DNA of 5,534 nucleotides from JAAYQU01 sp037441445. Its GTDB lineage: Bacteria; Bacteroidota; Bacteroidia; Bacteroidales; Salinivirgaceae. This document shows positions 1 to 5,534 of this stretch, one piece after another. Within the stretch, counting starts at the first letter, position 1. Each line of letters opens with the position of its first letter. Made by a program: the position numbers and the translations under genes. The notes under the pieces were generated by a model. It was not told the origin of the DNA. It ran no database searches and worked only from the letters and a program-made list of their open reading frames with translations. The stretch covers positions 1 through 5,534 of the forward strand of contig JBBISE010000200.1 in NCBI GenBank assembly GCA_037441445.1. The letters run 5' to 3'.

Positions 1-48
1 AATTTACTTGCCATGGGGGTTTCATATGTTTATAATTTTTCGGTTTAA
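1..48 (+). CDS. Possible 3' end of an upstream gene (partial), outer-membrane beta-strand-like tail
   Basis: Reading frame 1 is open from the left edge to a TAA at 46-48 and encodes NLLAMGVSYVYNFSV. Every second residue (L, M, V, Y, Y, F, V) is bulky and hydrophobic, and the residues between are mostly small or polar. This is the alternation expected of a terminal strand in an outer-membrane beta-barrel, where the last residues are usually aromatic or hydrophobic. The gene would converge on the minus-strand DUF2200 gene, leaving about 55 bases between the stops. Only 15 codons are visible, so this could be chance. Frame 2 is also open, to a TGA at 77-79, but its residues show no such pattern. 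A minus-strand gene starting at the ATG at 25-23 and running off the window cannot be excluded. Confidence 0.35.
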   Translation, partial: NLLAMGVSYVYNFSV

Positions 49-68
49 GGTCACATGGAACTTACCCC

Positions 69-109
69 GATTGAATTGACAAATCGACGAAGTCAATAAT
101 TATTCAATC
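69..109. repeat. Imperfect inverted repeat / hairpin at the 3' end of the DUF2200 gene
   Basis: GATTGAAT at 69-76 is exactly complementary to ATTCAATC at 102-109. Inside this, TGAC at 77-80 can pair with GTCA at 92-95, leaving a 6-base bulge at 96-101 and an 11-base loop at 81-91. The outer arm contains the TGA stop codon of the minus-strand DUF2200 gene (104-106). It lies between that gene and a possible converging gene ending at 48, so it may mark transcript ends from either side. No T-run follows on either strand and the stem is AT-rich, so it is not a textbook intrinsic terminator. A role in 3' end stability or termination is inference. Confidence 0.4.
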
Positions 110-463
110 GTGGACGTTTCTTAAAATTTTGTCCAAGGATTTTCCTTTTGCCAGTTCGTCAATCAACTTGTCCAAACACCGCACCTTTTGCACTAATTGA
201 TCCTCAATGTTTTCCACGCGGATTCCACATACTGCTCCCTTGATTAGCGCAACATTTGGGTTGATTGATGGTGCCTGGGCAAAAAAGGTCTCAAAATCGC
301 TTTTGCCGTCAATTTGTTGCTGTAATTCAAGTTCGTTATAGCCGGTCAACCAACATAATATGGTATCAACTTCGGCTTTTGTCCGCCCTTTTCTTTCTGC
401 TTTCTGAACGTAGAACGGATACACGCTGGCAAATGTCATTTTGTATATTCGGGAATTGTCCAT
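104..463 (-). CDS. DUF2200 family protein
   Basis: This is a 119-residue soluble protein that I recognise as the DUF2200 family, small conserved bacterial proteins of unknown function. The family pattern runs almost the whole length: RIYKMTFASVYPFYVQKAE near the N-terminus, then KGRTKAEVD, CWLTGY, DFETFFAQAPSINPN, and a C-terminal CLDKLIDELAKGKSLDKIL helix. There is no signal peptide or membrane segment, so it should be cytoplasmic. I chose the ATG at 463-461 because family members begin just before the RIYKMTF motif and because AGGAAAA sits directly upstream. An in-frame ATG at 490-488 would add nine residues (MKNGLKSGK) that look unlike the family and lacks any ribosome-binding sequence. 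The gene is divergent from the antiporter and appears monocistronic. The family assignment is firm; no biochemical role can be read from the sequence. Confidence 0.93.
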   Translation of the reverse strand: MDNSRIYKMTFASVYPFYVQKAERKGRTKAEVDTILCWLTGYNELELQQQIDGKSDFETFFAQAPSINPNVALIKGAVCGIRVENIEDQLVQKVRCLDKLIDELAKGKSLDKILRNVHD

Positions 464-534
464 TTTTCCTGATTTTAAACCATTTTTCATTGAGTAATAC
501 GGCCATTCTTGGCTTGTTTACAGTGTCAATATCA

Positions 535-542
535 CAAATATA
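535..542 (-). promoter_or_regulatory. Candidate Bacteroidota -7 element for the DUF2200 gene
   Basis: On the minus strand this reads TATATTTG, an exact match to the TAnnTTTG -7 consensus. It lies about 70 bases upstream of the chosen start at 463, so the leader would be roughly 60-65 bases. No TTG is found at the usual -33 distance (about 19-21 bases upstream); the nearest sequence there is CTTTC. The -7 match and position are good, but the promoter is incomplete by consensus. Confidence 0.42.
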
Positions 543-576
543 CCAAAAACAACGAAATGGGAAAGAATAAAAGCAG

Positions 577-584
577 TATCTTTC
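577..584 (+). promoter_or_regulatory. Candidate Bacteroidota -7 element for nhaC
   Basis: TATCTTTC differs from the TAnnTTTG consensus only at the last base and lies 18 bases before the antiporter ATG at 603. Transcription would start about 10-15 bases upstream of the start codon, giving a very short leader. No TTG is present about 20 bases upstream, so the -33 half is unsupported. It sits 34 bases from the opposing element at 535-542, so the two promoters would be back to back. Confidence 0.32.
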
Positions 585-602
585 GGCAAAAATCAGGTAC
601 GT

Positions 603-2084
603 ATGAACGCAAAGGTAAAGCAACCAACGCTGTTAATGGCTTTTATCCCCATTGTATTTTTAATTGGGCTGTTGTCTTTAAATGTCTATTTCTTTGGCGA
701 CGACACGCTTAGCGGAGCCAACCAAATTGCCTTGCTACTGGCAGCTGCCGTGGCCAGTATTATTGCGGTTAGGTTGAAGCATAACTGGTACGATGTCCGG
801 GCGCAAATTGTGCGCAGTATACGCTCGGCAATGCCTTCGATGCTTATTTTGCTGATGATCGGGGCACTTGCAGGCACCTGGATGCTTAGCGGCGTTGTGC
901 CAGCCATGATTTATTACGGATTAAAAATTCTTCATCCTTCCATTTTTCTGTTTGCCACCGTGGTCATTTGTTCTTTGGTATCTTTAGGAACAGGCAGTTC
1001 GTGGTCAACCGTTGCCACCATTGGAGTTGCCCTTCTGGGAATTGGTAATGCGCTGGGATTCAGCGAGGCCGTGGTGGCCGGAGCCATTATTTCCGGAGCC
1101 TATTTTGGCGATAAAATGTCGCCGCTGTCCGATACCACAAACCTGGCTCCAGCCATGGCCGGTACCGATTTATTTACACACATCCGCTATATGATAATCA
1201 CCACTGGCCCAAGCATTGCTATTACCATGCTGATTTTTCTGATTTTGGGCTTTACTTCTCATTCCCAATCGTCAGATATGGGCGTAACGAATACCTTAAA
1301 TACCATAGAATCAACTTTTTATATTTCTCCCATTCTGTTTATGGTCCCCATTACCCTCATTGTGGTGATTTTACTAAAAACGGCGCCTCTTCCATCGCTC
1401 TTGATTGGAACCCTCCTGGGTGGGATTTTTGCCGTTATTTTTCAGCCCCATATTATTGAAGAAGTGGCGGGCATGGCCAACAACTACGCATCGCAATCAT
1501 ACGTTGCTGTTATGAAAAGCATGTTTGGGAAAATTTCCATTTCCACCTCCGATGCCAACGTAAACGAACTGCTCACCACCCGCGGGATGGGTGGAATGTT
1601 AAACACCATTTGGCTGATTATTTCGGCCATGATTTTTGGCGGGGTCATGGAATCGTGTGGTTTGCTGGCAAAAATTACACAAGCCATAATCCAGTTCACC
1701 AAATCGACCGTATCGCTGGTTGCATCCACTGTAGCAACATGTATTTTCTTTAATGTTACAGCATCCGATCAATATCTTTCTATTGTGGTTCCTGGCCGCA
1801 TGTTCTCTTCAACCTACCGCAAACGAGGGTTAAAACCCGAATTGTTAAGCCGAACCCTGGAAGATTCAGGAACCGTTACTTCTGTTTTAATTCCGTGGAA
1901 CACCTGTGGCGCCGCACAGGCTGCTGTTCTTGGTGTACCGGTGCTGACCTTTGCTCCTTACGCTTTTTTCAACATTATCAGCCCCATAATGAGCATCATT
2001 GTGGCTGCATTTAATTTCAAAATCAGACGGTTTTCGGACGACGAAATGAAATCAATCCTTGCCGAAGAACCCGAAAAAGAGTAA
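603..2084 (+). CDS. nhaC: Na+/H+ antiporter, NhaC family
   Basis: A 493-residue inner-membrane secondary transporter of the NhaC family (ion transporter superfamily), expected to exchange external protons for cytoplasmic Na+ in pH and sodium homeostasis. Length is typical of the family. About 11-13 hydrophobic segments are visible, roughly at 10-30, 40-57, 76-98, 112-128, 133-170, 196-217, 238-258, 263-281, 333-355, 365-385 and 425-472. Conserved family stretches are present: SLGTGSSWSTVATIG (127-141), GAYFGDKMSPLSDTTNLAP (165-183), RGMGGMLNTIW (327-337), NVTASDQYLSIVVPGRMF (384-401) and EDSGTVTSVLIPWNTCGA (420-437). The polar and acidic residues in these (D170, S173, D177, D389, D421) are plausible ion-path residues by family analogy. 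The ATG at 603 has a weak AGG five bases upstream. The C-terminal tail is short, charged and cytoplasmic. A Na+-coupled organic acid exchanger of the MleN type is the main alternative, since substrate cannot be read from sequence. Confidence 0.95.
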   Translation: MNAKVKQPTLLMAFIPIVFLIGLLSLNVYFFGDDTLSGANQIALLLAAAVASIIAVRLKHNWYDVRAQIVRSIRSAMPSMLILLMIGALAGTWMLSGVVPAMIYYGLKILHPSIFLFATVVICSLVSLGTGSSWSTVATIGVALLGIGNALGFSEAVVAGAIISGAYFGDKMSPLSDTTNLAPAMAGTDLFTHIRYMIITTGPSIAITMLIFLILGFTSHSQSSDMGVTNTLNTIESTFYISPILFMVPITLIVVILLKTAPLPSLLIGTLLGGIFAVIFQPHIIEEVAGMANNYASQSYVAVMKSMFGKISISTSDANVNELLTTRGMGGMLNTIWLIISAMIFGGVMESCGLLAKITQAIIQFTKSTVSLVASTVATCIFFNVTASDQYLSIVVPGRMFSSTYRKRGLKPELLSRTLEDSGTVTSVLIPWNTCGAAQAAVLGVPVLTFAPYAFFNIISPIMSIIVAAFNFKIRRFSDDEMKSILAEEPEKE

Positions 2085-2089
2085 CTTTG
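2059..2089 (+). promoter_or_regulatory. Bacteroidota-type promoter for the S8 protease gene
   Basis: TAACTTTG at 2082-2089 is an exact TAnnTTTG -7 element, and a TTG at 2059-2061 lies 20 bases upstream, the usual position of the -33 element. The -7 element starts on the TAA stop codon of nhaC, and the -33 element lies within the last codons of nhaC. Transcription would begin around 2094-2097, giving a leader of about 32-35 bases before the ATG at 2129. This supports independent expression of the protease and also argues against the upstream TTG start at 2096. It is the best-formed promoter in the window, but is predicted from sequence only. Confidence 0.6.
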
Positions 2090-2128
2090 TAGCGTTTGAA
2101 TCCCGAATACCCTAAATTTCAAAAGCAT

Positions 2129-4747
2129 ATGAAAAATATTGTACTTTTACTTGCGGCTATTTTGTTTTGTAGCCTGGAAAACTTGGCTCAAACTACCATC
2201 TCGCCCCGACTGGAAAAGGTGATGAAGGAAAACAAAGGAACGGTTATTCAGGCTGTTTTCAGGCTGTCAGCTAATTGGGATGCAGATAATCTATTGGATA
2301 GTCATCCGCAGCAACCACTTAATGCCTCGACACAGGCAAGGAAAATCATAAAATCGGTTCGGGAATTCACACAGGAAAGTCAACTTTCATTCCTTCAAAG
2401 CATTAACGATAGTAAATCAGCCGGTTACCAATTCCAGAAAGTGTATCCGTTCTGGAGTGCCAATCTGGTAGCGGTATGGGCAAACGAACATGTTATCAGA
2501 ATGTTGGCAAACCATCCCGATGTTGCCTATGTTTATTACGATCATGCTGACTATGGTTTATATCCGGTCAAGGAAGAACCTCTAAATGAGTCGAAAGCAC
2601 TGGCCACTTCCGGCATCCGTGCCATTCAGGTAAGGCCTTTATGGGAGTTGGGTTACACTGGTAGGGGCAGAAAAGCCCTGGGTGTTGATACCGGGGTTAA
2701 CACATCGCACCCATCGATAGCAAAACGGTTTATGGGCGATTTTTTCCCCTTGGGCGAAAGCTACTTTGGCTACAACAATCCTGTGCCCGTTGATATTTCA
2801 TCATCAAGCCACGGCACGCACACCATTGGAACAATTTTGGGACGGACAGCAGCCAACGGCGATTCCATTGGCGTGGCCTGCAACGCTTACTATATGGTTG
2901 CCGATCCCATTGTCAGCCGCCTTTCGGAAGTAAGGCGAATGAGCGAAATCCTGGCCTGTTTCGAGTGGGCTCTCGACCCCGACGGAAACCCCGAAACCAC
3001 CAACGATATCCCCGACGTAATTACCAACTCGTGGGGCATTACAAACACAGGAAATGTGGCCGATTGCGACATTCCCGAGTCGCTGGTTTTTAATGTTTTG
3101 GAAGCTGCCGGGATTGCCATCGTTTTCTCAGCCGGAAACGATGGACCGGGCTCCGCAACCATTGGACAGCCAGCCCATATTGCCCGAAGCACTGCCAATA
3201 TTTTTAGTGTTGGCGCCGTTGATGCCGGTTCAGCAACCTTGCCCATTGCCAGTTTCTCGAGCCGTGGGCCAACAAACTGTCCCGCCACCGAAGGCACACC
3301 GTTGCATATTAAACCCGAGGTGGTTGCACCTGGTGTGAACGTATACTCGGCTCAGGGTTTTGACTCGTATGGATCGCTTTCAGGAACCAGCATGGCTGCG
3401 CCTCACGTTGCCGGTGCGGTTCTGCTCCTTAAAGAAGCGTTCCCCGAAGTCTCCGGAACCGAAATTTTGGTGGCTTTGTACGAAACCGCTGTTGATTTGG
3501 GTGCAACTGGTGAAGACAACATTTTTGGCCGTGGAATGATTAATGTTTGGTCTGCCTATCAATATTTGGCTCAGTCCAACGCCCCGGTTCCCCCGGTTTC
3601 GGGAGGCGATCTGCGGGTAGCCGTTACCGGTACCATGGGTTTACAGGATGAGGATAGTGCTCTTGTTGCCTCCATTTTACTGGAAAACATAAGCACTATG
3701 CCGGTGTCCATCAATGGGTTTGACATTTCAGTGAACGGAACACCATTAAACCGTGAAACCAACATTTCTGTCGGTGCCGGAGAAACACAAAATGTAACTT
3801 TTACCTTTCCGCTTGGCGATCTGCCATTGGCAACATACTATCAGGCAGAGATTTATGCCAGATCAAATAGCGGTGAGGATATTGACACCATCAATAACCA
3901 CGGTTGGTTTTCTGTCACCCGGTCGCAAACGGTAGTTCTCCCCTTTACTGAAACATTCGAAGAAGCTGATTTTGATTTGAAAGGGGCAAAAGTGTCAATT
4001 CAAAACCCTGACAACTTGTTTACCTGGCGAATGGATACCGTTCCACAATTTGGGGGAAGTATGCAATCGGCCTCCATGAAATTCAGGTTCTATACGTCGT
4101 TACAGCAAAAAGACATCATGGAACTGTTTCCGATTGTCTTGAATAACCCTGCCGAATTAAAACTTGGGTTTAAGTATGCCTATGCCCTAAAGTCGGTTTT
4201 TGCGAAAGATTCACTTTACATTCTGGTATCAACAGATGGAACTAATTATACCGATACCGTTTTCAACAAAGCAGGTGATCAACTGGCTACAGTATCATCA
4301 TGGTACAGTAACAACCTGTTTGTCCCCAACACGCCCGAAAAGTGGCGCTATGCCAATGTCGATTTGTCGCAATTTGTTGATGCCGAAAGAATTTGGATAC
4401 GGTTCGAAACCGTAAACCGTAACGGCAACGATCTGTTTATTGATAACATTGCTGTCTATGAGGGCAACGATCCGCTTCAAATAGAGGATGTTCAATACAA
4501 CGCTGAATTACAGCCTGTTCTGTATCCCAATCCGACAAAATCAGTGTTAAACGTTTTATTTGGATACCCTGTAGGCAACATCAAGGTTCGGGTGTTTGAT
4601 ATTACAGGGCGCGAAATTCCGCAAACGGTTGAGTCGGTTTCGTTGGACGAAGTTAAAATACACCTACCACAAATAATTAAGGGACTCTATCTGGTTCAGG
4701 TTATGTATAATAATCAGGTTTCAGTACAACGTTTTATTGTCGAGTAA
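2129..4747 (+). CDS. Secreted S8 subtilisin-like serine protease with T9SS type A sorting domain
   Basis: An 872-residue precursor of an exported endopeptidase, probably released or surface-anchored through the type IX secretion system. Order of parts: Sec signal peptide 1-20 (positive MKN, hydrophobic core, likely cut at NLA|Q); an I9-like inhibitory propeptide, about 25-150; the S8 catalytic domain, about 178-480; a CARDB/Ig-like beta domain, about 488-600; a jelly-roll (choice-of-anchor J/MAM-like) domain, about 604-780, from FTETFEEADFD to LFIDNIAVYEG; and a C-terminal sorting domain, about 796-872 (YPNPTKSVLNV, VRVFDITGRE, GLYLVQV). The triad is complete: Asp187 (GVDTGVN), His228 (SSHGTHTIGT), Ser421 (GTSMAAPHVAG), with oxyanion Asn337 (SAGNDGPG). 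The bacillopeptidase F-like subgroup is suggested by NSWG, FSSRGP and KPEVVAPGV. The mature protein has four cysteines (251, 277, 313, 384), all in the catalytic domain, so two disulfides are possible. I chose the ATG at 2129 because the signal peptide begins there. Substrate is unknown; nutritional degradation of proteins is the simplest guess. Confidence 0.94.
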   Translation: MKNIVLLLAAILFCSLENLAQTTISPRLEKVMKENKGTVIQAVFRLSANWDADNLLDSHPQQPLNASTQARKIIKSVREFTQESQLSFLQSINDSKSAGYQFQKVYPFWSANLVAVWANEHVIRMLANHPDVAYVYYDHADYGLYPVKEEPLNESKALATSGIRAIQVRPLWELGYTGRGRKALGVDTGVNTSHPSIAKRFMGDFFPLGESYFGYNNPVPVDISSSSHGTHTIGTILGRTAANGDSIGVACNAYYMVADPIVSRLSEVRRMSEILACFEWALDPDGNPETTNDIPDVITNSWGITNTGNVADCDIPESLVFNVLEAAGIAIVFSAGNDGPGSATIGQPAHIARSTANIFSVGAVDAGSATLPIASFSSRGPTNCPATEGTPLHIKPEVVAPGVNVYSAQGFDSYGSLSGTSMAAPHVAGAVLLLKEAFPEVSGTEILVALYETAVDLGATGEDNIFGRGMINVWSAYQYLAQSNAPVPPVSGGDLRVAVTGTMGLQDEDSALVASILLENISTMPVSINGFDISVNGTPLNRETNISVGAGETQNVTFTFPLGDLPLATYYQAEIYARSNSGEDIDTINNHGWFSVTRSQTVVLPFTETFEEADFDLKGAKVSIQNPDNLFTWRMDTVPQFGGSMQSASMKFRFYTSLQQKDIMELFPIVLNNPAELKLGFKYAYALKSVFAKDSLYILVSTDGTNYTDTVFNKAGDQLATVSSWYSNNLFVPNTPEKWRYANVDLSQFVDAERIWIRFETVNRNGNDLFIDNIAVYEGNDPLQIEDVQYNAELQPVLYPNPTKSVLNVLFGYPVGNIKVRVFDITGREIPQTVESVSLDEVKIHLPQIIKGLYLVQVMYNNQVSVQRFIVE

Positions 4748-4766
4748 ATAAAATAACATAATATAC

Positions 4767-5513
4767 ATGGAAAACAAAACAAAAGATTTTATTTTCGGTC
4801 TTCATTCAGTCATTGAGGCAATTGAAAGTGGCCAATCAATTGACAAAGTGTTGGTTAGAAAAGGACTGACCGGCGATTTGGTTAAAGAACTCTACAAGGC
4901 CATTGCCGATTACAAGGTTCCCATGCAGCATGTTCCGGTTGAGAAAATCGAACAGGTTACAAAAAAGAACCATCAAGGGGTTTTAGCGTTCTTGTCGGCG
5001 GTGGAATTTTCGGATATTGACAACATTGTAAGTAATGTTTTTGCCGAAGGGAAAAACCCGTTTATTGTGGTTTTGGATCAAATTACCGATGTCCGCAACT
5101 TAGGTTCCATAATCCGGTCAGCGGAATGCGCCGGAGCCCATGCCATTCTGGTTCCTACCAAAGGATCAGCAAGAATTGGTGCCGATACGGTAAAGACATC
5201 AGCCGGAGCCATTTTTCATATTCCCATTTGCCGTACCGAATCAATGGTCAACCAGGTAAAAAACCTCAAAAGAAGTGGCCTTCAGATTGTTTGTGCAACG
5301 GAAAAAGCCAATGATGCCTACTATTCCATTGACATGACCATGCCCCTGGCCTTAGTCATGGGATCGGAAGAGTTTGGCATTTCCAACGATTTATTGAAAA
5401 TGGGCGACAGTTTTGCCAAAATACCCATTGGAGGGAAAATTCAATCCCTCAACGTATCAAACGCCGCATCAGTGCTGATGTTCGAGGTTGTAAGGCAACG
5501 ATTTGGCAACTAA
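4767..5513 (+). CDS. rlmB: TrmH/SpoU-family rRNA 2'-O-methyltransferase, probably 23S rRNA Gm2251 methyltransferase RlmB
   Basis: A 248-residue cytoplasmic SPOUT-class enzyme that uses S-adenosylmethionine to methylate a ribose 2'-OH. The substrate in RlmB is G2251 (E. coli numbering) in the 23S rRNA P-loop. The N-terminal SpoU substrate-binding domain covers about 8-80 (FIFGLHSVIEAIE, then NHQGVLAFLSAVEF). The trefoil-knot methylase domain covers about 98-245 and has all three motifs. Motif 1 is DQITDVRNLGSIIRSAECAG with Asn111 and Arg117, motif 2 is LVMGSEEFGIS (196-206), and motif 3 is IPIGGKIQSLNVSNAAS with Ser227 and Asn229. Length matches RlmB. The ATG at 4767 follows the protease stop by 19 AT-rich bases with no clear ribosome-binding site and no TAnnTTTG element nearby, so read-through from the protease promoter is possible. 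The exact methylated nucleotide is inferred, since other TrmH-family members share these motifs. Confidence 0.93.
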   Translation: MENKTKDFIFGLHSVIEAIESGQSIDKVLVRKGLTGDLVKELYKAIADYKVPMQHVPVEKIEQVTKKNHQGVLAFLSAVEFSDIDNIVSNVFAEGKNPFIVVLDQITDVRNLGSIIRSAECAGAHAILVPTKGSARIGADTVKTSAGAIFHIPICRTESMVNQVKNLKRSGLQIVCATEKANDAYYSIDMTMPLALVMGSEEFGISNDLLKMGDSFAKIPIGGKIQSLNVSNAASVLMFEVVRQRFGN

Positions 5514-5534
5514 GCGCTGACTATAGAAGTCCCC

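Noticed and set aside
464..490. Longer DUF2200 start at the ATG at 490-488
   Set aside because: The nine extra residues do not resemble the family and have no ribosome-binding sequence, while the ATG at 463 is preceded by AGGAAAA and lies at the family's usual start.
265..623. Overlapping open frames on both strands across the DUF2200 start and intergenic region (265-570 plus, 366-623 minus)
   Set aside because: Both overlap the DUF2200 coding region or its promoter region, show no family pattern and lack ribosome-binding sites.
2096..2128. Upstream in-frame TTG start for the protease, adding 11 residues
   Set aside because: The extension would put polar residues (NPEYPKFQKH) before an otherwise ideal signal peptide starting at the ATG at 2129, and the predicted transcript starts almost on top of the TTG.
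2150..2175. Lipoprotein signal (Cys14 after AILF) in the protease
   Set aside because: Phe at the -1 position does not fit a lipobox, which needs Gly, Ala or Ser there; a signal peptidase I site with T9SS anchoring fits better.
2890..3297. 135-codon open frame on the minus strand inside the protease gene
   Set aside because: It lies opposite the well-supported catalytic domain, has low-complexity Ala/Pro/Ser composition and no recognisable domain, as expected of an antisense shadow.
4706..4711. TATAAT hexamer upstream of rlmB as a sigma-70 -10 box
   Set aside because: It lies within protease codons, has no matching -35 element, and Bacteroidota primary sigma factors use TAnnTTTG instead.
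1..5534. Mobile element, CRISPR array, defence system, tRNA or other novel multi-gene system
   Set aside because: No transposase, integrase, terminal repeats, repeat-spacer pattern or tRNA-like cloverleaf was seen; all full-length genes belong to recognisable families and no composition shift suggests an island.

Overview
The window looks like ordinary chromosomal DNA of a Bacteroidota bacterium, probably Bacteroidales/Marinilabiliales-like; the order is inferred, not shown. Three signs point there. The large protease ends in a type IX secretion (T9SS) sorting domain, a system confined to this phylum. Three upstream regions carry TAnnTTTG-like -7 elements, the phylum's promoter signature, one of them with a well-spaced -33 TTG. 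Start codons generally lack strong Shine-Dalgarno sequences. Base composition and codon style look uniform, and no mobile element, CRISPR array, tRNA or rRNA is visible.

Layout. Positions 1-48 may hold the last codons of an upstream plus-strand gene with an outer-membrane beta-strand-like end. An imperfect inverted repeat at 69-109 overlaps the stop codon of a minus-strand DUF2200 gene (104-463). A short divergent intergenic region (464-602) holds candidate promoters facing both ways. On the plus strand follow an NhaC-family Na+/H+ antiporter (603-2084), a secreted S8 subtilisin-like protease of 872 residues (2129-4747), and a TrmH/SpoU-family rRNA 2'-O-methyltransferase, probably RlmB (4767-5513). 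The last 21 bases are non-coding as far as they go.

How the genes fit together. The three plus-strand genes are close (44 and 19 bases apart), so read-through is possible. However, the protease has a good promoter candidate of its own overlapping the antiporter stop codon. I see no shared pathway: ion homeostasis, extracellular proteolysis and ribosome modification look like a chance housekeeping neighbourhood. I did not find a previously undescribed system. The most informative observations are the protease's complete export-and-anchoring architecture with a possible N-terminal pyroglutamate site, its embedded promoter, and the inverted repeat at the DUF2200 stop.
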